Shown: positions 18,072 to 27,048 of the stretch, in pieces
How positions within the stretch are numbered: the first letter of the stretch is position 1
Layout: every line of letters starts with the position of its first letter
Assembly (NCBI RefSeq): GCF_023736115.1
Contig: NZ_JAKQZC010000001.1
Span: forward strand, 124,001-188,000
DNA: 64,000 nt
Direction of reading: 5' to 3'
Source: Salinicola avicenniae
GTDB taxonomy: Bacteria > Pseudomonadota > Gammaproteobacteria > Pseudomonadales > Halomonadaceae
Program-made: the position numbers and the translations under genes
The notes under the pieces: generated by a model
Told to the model about the DNA's origin: nothing
What the model saw: only the letters and a program-made list of their open reading frames with translations
Databases searched by the model: none

Positions 18072-19913
18072 ATGCAAGACTCGCTGAGGCGCCGCTGGCG
18101 CGCCACACTGACCTTTGCGCTTCTGCAGCTCCCGCTGGTCTGGTTGATCGCCCTCCGCTACGTTCCCTACCTGGAAGTGCCCCACGATGCCATGGGCATT
18201 ACCTATCTGATACTGACCTGGGCCGGTCACTTCGGCATGCTGGTCCTGCTCGGCTGGCTACCCTTGGTCATACTGGCGGCACTCTTGAAGGCCCGGTGGC
18301 TGTGGCTACCCAGCGCGCTGCTCGCGTCACTCAGCCTTTGCATACTGCTGCTCGACACCGTGGTCTACGCGCAGTACCGCTTCCATGTGAACTACTTCAT
18401 GATCTCGCTGTTCCTGAATGACAAGAACGGCGAGATCTTCAGCTTCACGACCTCCACCTGGCTTGTGGTCGCCGCCTCCGTCGCACTGGCGCTGCTCTTC
18501 GAGGGCTGGCTGGCTCGACGGCTGATCGTCGGCGGCCGGGGCCAACGCCTGCCAGCGGGCAAAAGCTGTGCCGTCCTCCTTCTGATGCTGATCGGCAGCC
18601 ATGTGCTGCACATCGTCGCCGATGCCCGCTACGTACGCAGCGTGACCCAGCAGGTTGGCATCTATCCGCTATTGTTTCCGGCGACCGCAAAGGATGTCAT
18701 GGAGAAATATGGCTGGCTCGACCCCCGCGCCGCGCGCGCCGCGCGAGCCGATATCGAGGCGAAACCAGCTGAGAGCCTTGACTGGCCCAAACATCCGTTG
18801 ACCTGCCAAGCCGAGACCCCACCCAACGTGCTGGTGGTACTGATCGACTCCTGGCGTGCCGACGAATATGGGCCGAAGAACACGCCGAACCTCTATGCCG
18901 CGCTTCATGAAGAGGGGCGTCGCTACCGCGATCACTACAGTGGCGGCAACGCCACGCGCAACGGCACCATGAGCCTGTTCTACGGCCTCACCGGCAACTA
19001 CTACGCCCACCTGGACAACACCCAGACGCCGCCGCTGCTGATTACCCAGCTGCAGCAGCAGGGTTACTCGCTTGGCATTTTCTCGTCGGCCAGTCTCAAC
19101 GGCGTCGGCTTTGATCGCACCATTTTCTCCTCCGTCAGTCCGCTGCGTCTGCGTACCGAAGGCGATTCACCGGCCACCCGCGACCATCGCATGACCGAAG
19201 ACTGGCTCGCCTGGCAAACGCAGCAGGAGCAGCAGGACGAGTCCCCGTGGTTCGGCATGCTGTTCTACGATGCCCCACACGGCTACGACGTGCCCGAGGA
19301 CGCTGCGCAGCCGTATCAGCCCTCAACCGACGGCATCGACTATCTGGATCTCGGGCCCGAGACCGATCCGACGCCCTACCGCAATCGTCACCGCAATGCC
19401 GTGCACTACGACGATGCCGAGCTTGGCCGGGTCATCGATGACCTGAAGTCGAAGGGTGAGTGGGAAGATACGCTGCTGGTCGTCACCGCCGATCACGGCC
19501 AGTCTTTCAACGACTTCGGCAAGAACTACTGGGGCCACAACAGCAACTTCGCCGCCCCCCAGACTCACGTGCCGATGGTCGTCCGTGGACCGGGCGTGCC
19601 CGCCGGCGATATCGAGGGCACCACCAGTCATCTCGATGTGGCACCGATGCTGATGCGCCACGCGCTCGGCTGCACCAATCCGCTTTCGGACTACGCGCAG
19701 GGCCAAGACCTGCTTGACCCGGACATCGATCACCCTTGGGTTCAAGCCAGTAGCTACATCGATTACGGCATCATCGAGCCGGATCGCATCACGGTCGTGG
19801 ATGGCACTGGCCAGTACGAATTTCTCGACCGCCAGCTCGATCCCATTCAGGGCGGCGATTTTTCGCCGGCGGTGTTCGAGGCCGTTCAATGGATGCGCCG
19901 GTTCTATCGCTAG
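18072..19913 (+). CDS. LapC/YejM/PbgA-like inner-membrane protein (DUF3413 plus sulfatase-fold domain)
   Basis: A 613-residue protein with five predicted N-terminal membrane segments (about 14-30, 44-74, 77-100, 125-147, 163-184) and a periplasmic alkaline-phosphatase-fold domain from about 250. The N-terminal half follows E. coli YejM closely (for example the VADARYVRSVTQQVGIYPL region), as does SGGNATRNGTMSLFYG. YejM/LapC senses periplasmic LPS and controls LpxC turnover through LapB. Unlike E. coli YejM, this protein keeps Asp259 (VLIDSWRADEY), Asp474-His475 (VTADHGQSF) and His489, the metal-binding pattern of active relatives, with Thr295 a possible nucleophile. It could therefore be enzymatic. 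It lies 13 bp after kdkA. Confidence 0.85.
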   Translation: MQDSLRRRWRATLTFALLQLPLVWLIALRYVPYLEVPHDAMGITYLILTWAGHFGMLVLLGWLPLVILAALLKARWLWLPSALLASLSLCILLLDTVVYAQYRFHVNYFMISLFLNDKNGEIFSFTTSTWLVVAASVALALLFEGWLARRLIVGGRGQRLPAGKSCAVLLLMLIGSHVLHIVADARYVRSVTQQVGIYPLLFPATAKDVMEKYGWLDPRAARAARADIEAKPAESLDWPKHPLTCQAETPPNVLVVLIDSWRADEYGPKNTPNLYAALHEEGRRYRDHYSGGNATRNGTMSLFYGLTGNYYAHLDNTQTPPLLITQLQQQGYSLGIFSSASLNGVGFDRTIFSSVSPLRLRTEGDSPATRDHRMTEDWLAWQTQQEQQDESPWFGMLFYDAPHGYDVPEDAAQPYQPSTDGIDYLDLGPETDPTPYRNRHRNAVHYDDAELGRVIDDLKSKGEWEDTLLVVTADHGQSFNDFGKNYWGHNSNFAAPQTHVPMVVRGPGVPAGDIEGTTSHLDVAPMLMRHALGCTNPLSDYAQGQDLLDPDIDHPWVQASSYIDYGIIEPDRITVVDGTGQYEFLDRQLDPIQGGDFSPAVFEAVQWMRRFYR

Positions 19914-20024
19914 GCGACAGCCGGCTACAATGGGGCAGTGTCATGGGCGTCGCGGGTTCCGCGGCGCCCATGGCGTATTGCGACCTCTTGTACGCTTACC
20001 CATTGACGATTTCAGGACCGAGCC

Positions 20025-20813
20025 ATGGCGAATATCACCGGCGTCGTGATCACGCTCAACGAAGCGGACAATATCGAAGCCTGTCTGGCCTCGCTCGCGC
20101 GCGTCTGCGACGAGCTGATCGTGGTCGATTCCGGCTCGCATGACGACACCGTCGCCCGAGCCGAAGCGGCGGGCGCCCGCGTGATCCACCAGCCCTATCT
20201 TGGCGACGGCCCACAGAAAAACGTCGGCCCCCGGGCGGCCAGCCACCGCTGGGTGCTATCGCTAGACGCCGACGAACGCCTGACCGATGCGGCCGTGGAC
20301 ACCATTCAGGCGCTCGAACTCGAGACCGCGCAGCCGGAAGCCTATGCGCTGCGCCGACGCAACTTCATCGGCAGCCGTTGGGTGCGCCGCTGCGGCTGGT
20401 ATCCGGACTACTGCCTGCGGCTGTTCGATCGCGAACGTACGGGGTTCTCGGAGAGCCGCCAGCACGCCTCGGTGCAGGCCGCTCGCCCACAACGGCTGGA
20501 CGCGGATCTGGAGCACTACTCCTTCGCCAGTCTGGGCGAGCTTTTCGGCAAGGCCAGCGGGCGCTTTTCCAACCGCGCGGCGAAGATCATGTATCTCAAG
20601 GGCAAGCGTGCCAACGCCTGGTCTCCCGCGCTGCACGGCGCCAATGCGTTCATGCGCAAGTATGTGTTTCAGGGCGGCTGCCTGGCGGGACAGGATGGCC
20701 TGTCGGTGGCTTTGTCGGCCGGCATCAATGCCTACCTCAAGTACGCCAAGCTGCTGGAGTTCCAGCGCGACGCCCGCGTGCGCGAGGCGGAAGATTTCGA
20801 CAGGGTGTGGTGA
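20025..20813 (+). CDS. waaE: Family 2 glycosyltransferase, WaaE-like
   Basis: A 262-residue GT-A enzyme with the GT2 N-terminus GVVITLNEADNIEACLASL, VVDSGSHDDTV and the LSLDADERL metal motif (DxD). The central CGWYPDYCLRLFDRE is typical of the WaaE/KdtX/LpsA group, which adds a beta-1,4-glucose to the first core heptose. This fits the inner-core context. It follows the LapC-like gene by about 110 bp and is nearly contiguous with the next GT4 gene. The sugar specificity is inferred from the family only. Confidence 0.85.
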   Translation: MANITGVVITLNEADNIEACLASLARVCDELIVVDSGSHDDTVARAEAAGARVIHQPYLGDGPQKNVGPRAASHRWVLSLDADERLTDAAVDTIQALELETAQPEAYALRRRNFIGSRWVRRCGWYPDYCLRLFDRERTGFSESRQHASVQAARPQRLDADLEHYSFASLGELFGKASGRFSNRAAKIMYLKGKRANAWSPALHGANAFMRKYVFQGGCLAGQDGLSVALSAGINAYLKYAKLLEFQRDARVREAEDFDRVW

Positions 20814-20818
20814 CGGCG

Positions 20819-21907
20819 ATGATTAATGAGCGCGCTCCCCGAAGGCCGCTGCACGTTCGACACGTCAATCTGGCGCGCGGCTTTCGCGGTGGCGAACGCC
20901 AGACCCTGCTGCTGATCGAGGCCCTGGCCGCGCTCGAGGGTGACGCCGTTCGACAGAGCCTGGTGTGCCGACGCGATTCGCCGATGCGGGCACGGCTAGC
21001 GGCGGGCAACATCACGTTCATCGATGCGGACCACGCGCTCGCCGGGCACGTTGGCACGCCGCGGGCCGATATCGTTCACGCCCACGAGGCCAAGGCGGTG
21101 CACTGGGCCTGGCTCGAGCAGCGCCTGCGCGGCACGCCCTACCTGCTGACACGGCGCGTGCCACAGCCGGTCAAGGATAAGCCATTCAATCGGCTGACCT
21201 ATCGCGGCGCGGCCTGCGCGGTCGCGATCTCGTCGGTGATCGAACGCCATCTGCGCGAGCGCGACTGGTGCCCGGTGGTGCGCATTCCCAGCGTGCTCTC
21301 CGGCCAGCCAGCCGACCCCGCCCGTATCGCGGGATTGCGCGAGCGCTTCGCCGGGCGCCGCGTGATCGGCCATATCGGGGCGCTGGTCGACCGCCACAAA
21401 GGCCAGCGCGTACTGCTGGAAGCCGCCCGCCAGCTAGGTCCACGCTATCCGGACGCCGTGTTCCTGCTGCTGGGTGAAGGCGAGGATGCCGAAATGCTGA
21501 AGGCGGAAAGCGCTGACCTCGATAACGTGATCTGGGAAGGCTTCCAGTCCCATGTCGGCGACTATCTCGAGATCATGACGCTCTTTGCCTTCCCCTCCCG
21601 CAACGAGGGGCTCGGTTCGACGCTACTCGACGCCATGGATCATGGCGTGCCGATCGTCGCGAGCGATGTCGATGGCATTCCCGACCTGATCGAACACGAT
21701 ATCAGCGGCCTGCTGGTCCCGCCGGGCGACGCAACGGCCCTCGCACGCGAACTGGCCGCGCTGCTGGATGATCCCGACTGTGCAGCCAGGCTCGCCGCCG
21801 GCGCGCGCCAGCGGCTGGCCGACTTCACGCCGGCGGCGATGGCCACGGCCTATCGCGCACGCTACCGCGACATACTCGGTTCTCGGGAGACGCCTGGCGA
21901 TCGCTAA
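20819..21907 (+). CDS. Family 4 glycosyltransferase
   Basis: A 362-residue GT4 enzyme. It begins [22 protein letters not shown] with [10 protein letters not shown]. The donor domain has [21 protein letters not shown] and [22 protein letters not shown] (EX7E-type motif). The ATG at 20819 is 5 bp after the waaE stop, so co-translation is likely. The open frame runs far upstream in the third frame of waaE, but that part is a shadow. The expected role is LPS core extension; substrate unknown. It is the last glycosyltransferase before ddl. Confidence 0.87.
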   Translation: MINERAPRRPLHVRHVNLARGFRGGERQTLLLIEALAALEGDAVRQSLVCRRDSPMRARLAAGNITFIDADHALAGHVGTPRADIVHAHEAKAVHWAWLEQRLRGTPYLLTRRVPQPVKDKPFNRLTYRGAACAVAISSVIERHLRERDWCPVVRIPSVLSGQPADPARIAGLRERFAGRRVIGHIGALVDRHKGQRVLLEAARQLGPRYPDAVFLLLGEGEDAEMLKAESADLDNVIWEGFQSHVGDYLEIMTLFAFPSRNEGLGSTLLDAMDHGVPIVASDVDGIPDLIEHDISGLLVPPGDATALARELAALLDDPDCAARLAAGARQRLADFTPAAMATAYRARYRDILGSRETPGDR

Positions 21908-22020
21908 GCCGAAAGACAGCGTTCAGCCACGCGAACAGGGTACGCGGACGCCATGATCGTGGCATCATGGCGCCCGGGCGTCGCCGCGGCGGCAATCAGC
22001 AAGACAAGCGGAGCAGTGCC

Positions 22021-23118
22021 ATGAGCAAGATTCGAGTCGGCGTCGTCTGCGGCGGCAAGTCGGCGGAGCATGAAGTGTCGTTGCAGTCTGCCAGGAATAT
22101 CGTCGATGCGCTGGACCGCGACCGGTTCGACGTTGTCGTCATCGGCATCGACAAGCAAGGCCACTGGCATATCAACAACGCCGACAATTTTCTCGTTAAT
22201 GCCGACGACCCAAGCCGGATCGCCCTCAATCCATCGCCGGGCGAGCTGGCGCTGGTACCGGGAAGGATACATGAGCCACTGATCGCGACCGACGCCGCGG
22301 CGACCTCGCTGGGCCATCTGGATGTCATCTTCCCTATTGTCCACGGCACGCTGGGCGAAGACGGCTCGTTGCAAGGCCTGCTGCGCATGGCCAACCTCCC
22401 CTTCGTCGGTTCCGGCGTGCTCGGGTCGGCCGCCGGCATGGACAAGGATGTTGCCAAACGCCTGCTGCGTGATGCCGGCATCCCGATTGCCCCCTTCGTC
22501 ACGCTGACGCGCCGAACCGCGCGTGAGGCGGATGCCGAGGCATTGCTGGCCGAGCTGGGCTCGCCGCTGTTCGTCAAACCGGCCAATCAGGGTTCCTCCG
22601 TCGGCGTCAGCCGCGCCGATGATGCCATATCGCTGCGTGAGGCGATCGACCTGGCACTGGCGTTCGACCACAAGGTGCTGATCGAGTCCGCCGTCGACGG
22701 GCGAGAGATCGAGTGCGCCGTGCTCGGCAACGACGAACCGCAAGCCAGCGGCTGCGGAGAAATCGTGGTCGAACAGGGGTTCTACTCCTACGATACCAAA
22801 TACATCGATGACGATGCCGCGACCGTGGCCGTGCCCGCCGCGATCGACGAGGACGCCAGCGAACGGATTCGTCAGCTGGCGATTCGTACCTTCCAGGTGC
22901 TCGAGTGCGCCGGGCTGGCACGAGTCGACGTCTTTCTCACCGCCACCGGAGAGATCGTGGTCAACGAGATCAACACCCTGCCGGGCTTCACCCGCATCAG
23001 CATGTATCCCAAACTGTGGCAAGCCAGCGGGCTCGGCTATTCGGCACTGGTCACACGCCTGATCGAGCTGGCCCTGGAACGCCATGCCGCGGATACGACA
23101 CTACGCAGCTCGCGCTGA
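22021..23118 (+). CDS. ddl: D-alanine--D-alanine ligase
   Basis: Joins two D-alanines for peptidoglycan precursor synthesis. The 365-residue length and an internal insertion resemble E. coli DdlA (364), not DdlB (306). Motifs: [69 protein letters not shown] (ATP loop), and [25 protein letters not shown] with the Mg ligands. The ATG at 22021 begins the conserved core. It sits inside an LPS locus, away from the dcw cluster where the second Ddl is usually found; whether one exists elsewhere is not visible here. Confidence 0.94.
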   Translation: MSKIRVGVVCGGKSAEHEVSLQSARNIVDALDRDRFDVVVIGIDKQGHWHINNADNFLVNADDPSRIALNPSPGELALVPGRIHEPLIATDAAATSLGHLDVIFPIVHGTLGEDGSLQGLLRMANLPFVGSGVLGSAAGMDKDVAKRLLRDAGIPIAPFVTLTRRTAREADAEALLAELGSPLFVKPANQGSSVGVSRADDAISLREAIDLALAFDHKVLIESAVDGREIECAVLGNDEPQASGCGEIVVEQGFYSYDTKYIDDDAATVAVPAAIDEDASERIRQLAIRTFQVLECAGLARVDVFLTATGEIVVNEINTLPGFTRISMYPKLWQASGLGYSALVTRLIELALERHAADTTLRSSR

Positions 23119-23247
23119 CCTCGACCGACACGCAGAACCTGTTTGTCATCTGCGTGTCTTGTCTGCGTCATGCTAGAGTCATGATTCATCATGCGATGCC
23201 CGGAATCGGCATCGACGGAAACCGACGTTCACGGAACGAAGCACGTC

Positions 23248-24810
23248 ATGACCATCTCCCGTAATACCCGACGTTGGTGTGCGCTCACCTACATCGGCCT
23301 CTGCATCGGCTACGCCATCATGGTGATCTGGGTATTGCCCTGGTGGACGCCGTTGCTCGTCGGCGCGCTCTGGCTAGCCCTGAGCTATCGCTTCCAGTGG
23401 GGGCATGCGAATCAGCGGGCTGCCCGCCGCAAAGCCTGGCCCTGGTCGCTGCTGCCGCTGATGCTGTGGTGGGTCTATATCTATCTTGACGACAGCTTCG
23501 GCCAGCTCGATCTCGGCGCGGTGATCTTCCATCTGCAGGCCGGCATCGAGGAGAACGGTAGCACCGACCGTCAGATTGCCGGTGTTCTCTACACCCTGGC
23601 GGCTATCGCCATGCTGGTGGCCGTGACCTGGCTGGTGCGCGCGGATCACCGCTGGCGCCTGTGGGAACGTGTCCTGAGCCTGTTCCTGCTGGCACTCAAT
23701 CCGCTGCTTTTCGGGTTGTCGCTGCGCGGCGCCTCCGCCATCGACGACGACGAATCCTGGCTCAATGATCACTACCATCCACCGCAGATCGCCGAGGCGC
23801 CAGCGCGGCCGCCCAACCTGATCTATCTCTACATGGAAAGCACCGAGCGGACCTACAGCGACACCCAACGCTTCGGCGATGTCTACGAGGATCTCGAGCA
23901 GCTGGGCGAACGAGGCGTGGTATTCAAGGGCGTCCAACAGCTCGACAACACCGGCTGGACCATGGCCGGCATGGTCGCCAGCCAGTGCGGCGTGCCACTG
24001 ATGCCGGCCGGCCTGATGCACGACAACCAGTTCGAACCGCTGTCCGATGTGCTGCCGGGGGTCAACTGTCTGGGCGATCTGCTGCATGAGCGGGGCTATG
24101 ACTTGGCCTACATGGGCGGCGCCAGCACCAAGTTTGCCGGTAAGTCGAAGTTCTACAACGGCCATGGCTTCGATACCGTGCTCGGCCGCGATGAACTGGA
24201 GGATCAGGCCCCACCGGGCTATCTCAATGACTGGGGGCTCTACGACGATACGCTGCTGGATCTGGCCGAAACGCGCATTCGTCGGATGCACGACAGCGGT
24301 GAACCCTATGCCTTCTTTGGACTGACGCTGGCCGGGCACCCACCGTTCGGCAATCCATCGCGCGCCTGTATCGAGAATCAGGGACCATTCGACGGCACCG
24401 ACATTCTCTACTCGGTCAAATGTACCGGCTGGCTGGTGAAGAACTTCATCGAGCGACTCGAGAACCAGGGCCTGCTCGACAACACGCTAGTCGTGGTCGC
24501 CAGTGATCATCTCTCGATGAAGAATTCGGCCTGGGAAGACCTGATCGCCGAAGAGCGCGAGAACACACTGATGATGCTGGGCAACGGTCTACGCCCGCGG
24601 GTGATCGAGCGCCCGGCAAGCATGGTCGATGTGCTGCCGACGGTACTGGAAGCGATGGGCTACGAGGTGCCGGCGCATCGTGCCGGGCTGGGTGTCTCGC
24701 TGCTCTCGAACTCGCCGACGCTGATCGAGGACTACTCCTTGGAGGAGATGAACCAGCGCATGCGCAGCGAGAACCGCCTGCAGGAGCGGCTCTGGAGCGG
24801 CGTCAACTGA
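23248..24810 (+). CDS. OpgB/MdoB-like phosphoglycerol transferase, short form
   Basis: A 520-residue protein with N-terminal membrane segments (about 12-47, 66-80, 111-130, 142-160) and a sulfatase-fold domain. It parallels E. coli OpgB closely: YLYMESTERTYSD, QLDNTGWTMAGMVASQCG (Thr nucleophile region, about 235-238), GGASTKFAGKSKFYNGHGFD, NDWGLYDDTLLD, and VVASDHLSMKNSAW (Asp420-His421). OpgB transfers phosphoglycerol from phosphatidylglycerol to periplasmic glucans. This protein ends about 240 residues earlier than E. coli OpgB (763), lacking its C-terminal extension. No opgG or opgH is in view, so the acceptor could instead be the LPS core. The stop overlaps the convergent next gene. Confidence 0.8.
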   Translation: MTISRNTRRWCALTYIGLCIGYAIMVIWVLPWWTPLLVGALWLALSYRFQWGHANQRAARRKAWPWSLLPLMLWWVYIYLDDSFGQLDLGAVIFHLQAGIEENGSTDRQIAGVLYTLAAIAMLVAVTWLVRADHRWRLWERVLSLFLLALNPLLFGLSLRGASAIDDDESWLNDHYHPPQIAEAPARPPNLIYLYMESTERTYSDTQRFGDVYEDLEQLGERGVVFKGVQQLDNTGWTMAGMVASQCGVPLMPAGLMHDNQFEPLSDVLPGVNCLGDLLHERGYDLAYMGGASTKFAGKSKFYNGHGFDTVLGRDELEDQAPPGYLNDWGLYDDTLLDLAETRIRRMHDSGEPYAFFGLTLAGHPPFGNPSRACIENQGPFDGTDILYSVKCTGWLVKNFIERLENQGLLDNTLVVVASDHLSMKNSAWEDLIAEERENTLMMLGNGLRPRVIERPASMVDVLPTVLEAMGYEVPAHRAGLGVSLLSNSPTLIEDYSLEEMNQRMRSENRLQERLWSGVN

Positions 24811-25777
24811 GGTGTTGGTCTGGACTCGGGCCGGGGTGGTCGACATCACGTCCGCCTGCGTCCGGCACTTTCGGCGCCGGCCACGGCATATCACCGAGAT
24901 CCTGGCTAGGGTCGCGCGGGCCGGGCTCGGTTTCCGGTAAACAGGCTTGCAGAGCCTCACCGAGGCGCGCGAGCGCCTCGTCTCCCCGCGTACCCTGAAC
25001 GACGTCATCCCACCATTGGCGATGCACACCCCGCACCCGCACCGGAACGCTTGGCAAGCCCAGCCGCTGTGCCATCGCCAGACGGTGCAATCCCCGGTTG
25101 ATCTTCAATAGCCGGCCCTCGCGCGTCACCGCCACCCCAAGGTCATCCTTGCCCAGCTCGGCGTTGAATCCCTCCCGCGCCATCGCATCGAGAAAACCCA
25201 GGTAGGTCTCGAGATAGGCAAGTATCTTCGCCTCCGAATCGAGCAGCAGCCCCTGCTGGTAGGAAGACCAGGGCTTGCCCGCGCGCAGGCGCGACTGTAG
25301 CTGGCGAAAGCGCTCGGTGCGCGAAAGGTCGTCGCGATGCTCATCGAGATCACTGATGAAACGATAGCGCGAACCACGACGCAGGTCGCCTCGGCTCTGG
25401 TCCCACTCGCCCTCCCACAGGAAGGTGGACGAATTGGGCTTCTTCCCGCCGTTGCCCTTGGCATTGAAGTCTCGGATCAGGGAGCGGGGATTCACGTGAA
25501 GCACCAGCGCCTCGCCCAGGCGTCGTTCAATGGAACGCCTCGGCAGTCCACGACGCTCGATCCAGGCAGCTCCAGGGCGATCCTTCATCCAACAGCGAAA
25601 GAAGCGTTCCTCGACAGGAATGCCAATTCCCCGCTGGAACGCCTCGCGCAAGCCGGTCTGGAACCGAGCACGCCGCACACCCCACTTCATTCGTGGGTCG
25701 AGAAGCTCACGGAATGCCGTATCTTCAGCCGGTAGACGCGGCGAGGAAGATGGCGGGGAAGGCGAGGCTCGTGACAT
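24803..25777 (-). CDS. Hypothetical protein with ParB/sulfiredoxin-like segment
   Basis: A 324-residue protein I cannot name. The N-terminal third is Arg-rich. The middle has EWDQSRGDLRRGSRYRFISD and KPWSSYQQGLLLDS. Residues about 225-265 read VAVTREGRLLKINRGLHRLAMA followed by QRLGLPSVPVRVRG. That recalls the ParB-like nuclease fold, where a DGxHRLxAAxxLG helix precedes a PVRV strand. The C-terminal 45 residues are Pro- and Asp-rich. It sits in the LPS/glycan locus, converges with the OpgB-like gene (8-bp overlap) and is about 100 bp after the next glycosyltransferase start. The start is uncertain (ATG 25777 or GTG 25786). Similar proteins seem to accompany surface-glycan genes, but the function is unknown. 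Confidence 0.6.
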   Translation of the reverse strand: MSRASPSPPSSSPRLPAEDTAFRELLDPRMKWGVRRARFQTGLREAFQRGIGIPVEERFFRCWMKDRPGAAWIERRGLPRRSIERRLGEALVLHVNPRSLIRDFNAKGNGGKKPNSSTFLWEGEWDQSRGDLRRGSRYRFISDLDEHRDDLSRTERFRQLQSRLRAGKPWSSYQQGLLLDSEAKILAYLETYLGFLDAMAREGFNAELGKDDLGVAVTREGRLLKINRGLHRLAMAQRLGLPSVPVRVRGVHRQWWDDVVQGTRGDEALARLGEALQACLPETEPGPRDPSQDLGDMPWPAPKVPDAGGRDVDHPGPSPDQHLS

Positions 25778-25877
25778 GAACACCACATCTTGCGGCGGAG
25801 AAGCCGACGGTTAAAGAACAGCGTTCACAACAGAATACCACGATAGTAAGCACGCTATTAAGTTTTTCCGCCTGCCT

Positions 25878-27038
25878 TCACTGCGTCGGCAGGTCGAGGA
25901 ACTGTTGCATGATCCGTGTATCCCGGAAGCGCTCGATCAGCTCAGGGTCCTGTTCCAGCGAGGGCGGTGATGCCAAACCTTCGCGAATCTTCATCGCCAG
26001 CCCGGTGACAGAGTTTTCGGCAATGAGCCTCGCCTGATCGTTGATCAGCACATTCCGCACGCCTCCAGGACAGTCCACCGCAACGCAGGGTGTCCCGCAG
26101 ATCATGCTTTCCGCGAGCACGATACCGAATGCCTCGCTACGAGAGCTCAACACGAAGAGTCGAGCGTGCTTCATCCACGGATAAGGATTGGGACGGCTGC
26201 CGACAAAATGAATGCGCTCGCGAACACCGGATGCTTCCACCAGCGCTTCCAGACTCTCGCGCTTGGGCCCGTCACCGACAATGACCAGATCCTCGTCGAT
26301 ACCGGCTTCCAAATAGGCCTTGATCAGCCACGCCTGGCGTTTGACATCGGATAGCCGGGAGACATGCACGATGTAGGGCCTTGCGGGCAACTCAACCGTC
26401 TCGTCGGCTTGCCGGCGTATGGCATCGATATCGCAGGGGTTCATGATTGTCGCCCAGCGGCGGGGATGAATATCATGATGCCCCAGTTGCGCCTCCAGCT
26501 GGTGGCGAACGTTGGGCGTATTGCAAATCACCTGCTTGTCGGCATAGAGACAACGCAGATACAGCCCTTTTAGACGCCCGCCGAAGTCTCCCGGCCAGGA
26601 AACCGTGACCTGCCATAGCCGGGAGTCGCGCCAGGACCAGACCGTTTCGAATGCCCCTTGGCCCCGCATGATGACGCGATCAATCGGTCCATGCTCACGC
26701 TCCAGCCGAGCCACGAAGCGCTTCAGATAGGCGCCACCATAGAGTCCACGCCAGAGAAAACCGGAACCCGGCAACAGCGGTTTCAATAGGGCTCGTGTCG
26801 CCAGATCGTAAATCAGGCCTACCCCCGTACGTCGGAACGCCTTGTCGAAATCGATCCGGTGAACGATAACGCCGGGATCGGGAGACAGCTCGTTTCCTCC
26901 CTTGAGCACCAGGACATGCACCTCATGGCCTTCTCTGGCCAGCACATTGGCCAGATTGACGGTGACACGCTCGATCCCGCCAATGCTCAACTTGCGTACG
27001 ACCAGTAGAACTCTCTGGGTCACAGTAGGTTCTTCCAT
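25878..27038 (-). CDS. Family 4 glycosyltransferase
   Basis: A 386-residue GT4 enzyme. It begins with LLVVRKLSIGGIERVTVNLANVL (GG-ER motif), has YIVHVSRLSDVKRQAWLIKAY at the start of the donor domain, and SRSEAFGIVLAESMICGTPCVAVD with the EX7E motif. It is related to WaaB/RfaB-like and capsule GT4 enzymes. It lies 10 bp downstream of the next gene (27.05 kb) on the same strand, so they form a pair. Its composition is somewhat less GC-biased than the housekeeping genes. Substrate unknown; LPS outer core or other glycan assembly is likely. Confidence 0.86.
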   Translation of the reverse strand: MEEPTVTQRVLLVVRKLSIGGIERVTVNLANVLAREGHEVHVLVLKGGNELSPDPGVIVHRIDFDKAFRRTGVGLIYDLATRALLKPLLPGSGFLWRGLYGGAYLKRFVARLEREHGPIDRVIMRGQGAFETVWSWRDSRLWQVTVSWPGDFGGRLKGLYLRCLYADKQVICNTPNVRHQLEAQLGHHDIHPRRWATIMNPCDIDAIRRQADETVELPARPYIVHVSRLSDVKRQAWLIKAYLEAGIDEDLVIVGDGPKRESLEALVEASGVRERIHFVGSRPNPYPWMKHARLFVLSSRSEAFGIVLAESMICGTPCVAVDCPGGVRNVLINDQARLIAENSVTGLAMKIREGLASPPSLEQDPELIERFRDTRIMQQFLDLPTQ

Positions 27039-27048
27039 CTTCAGTGAA

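Noticed and set aside
25488-25503. GGATTCACGTGAAGCA resembles parS
   Set aside because: Three mismatches to the consensus and inside a coding region; only the TTCACGTGAA core matches.
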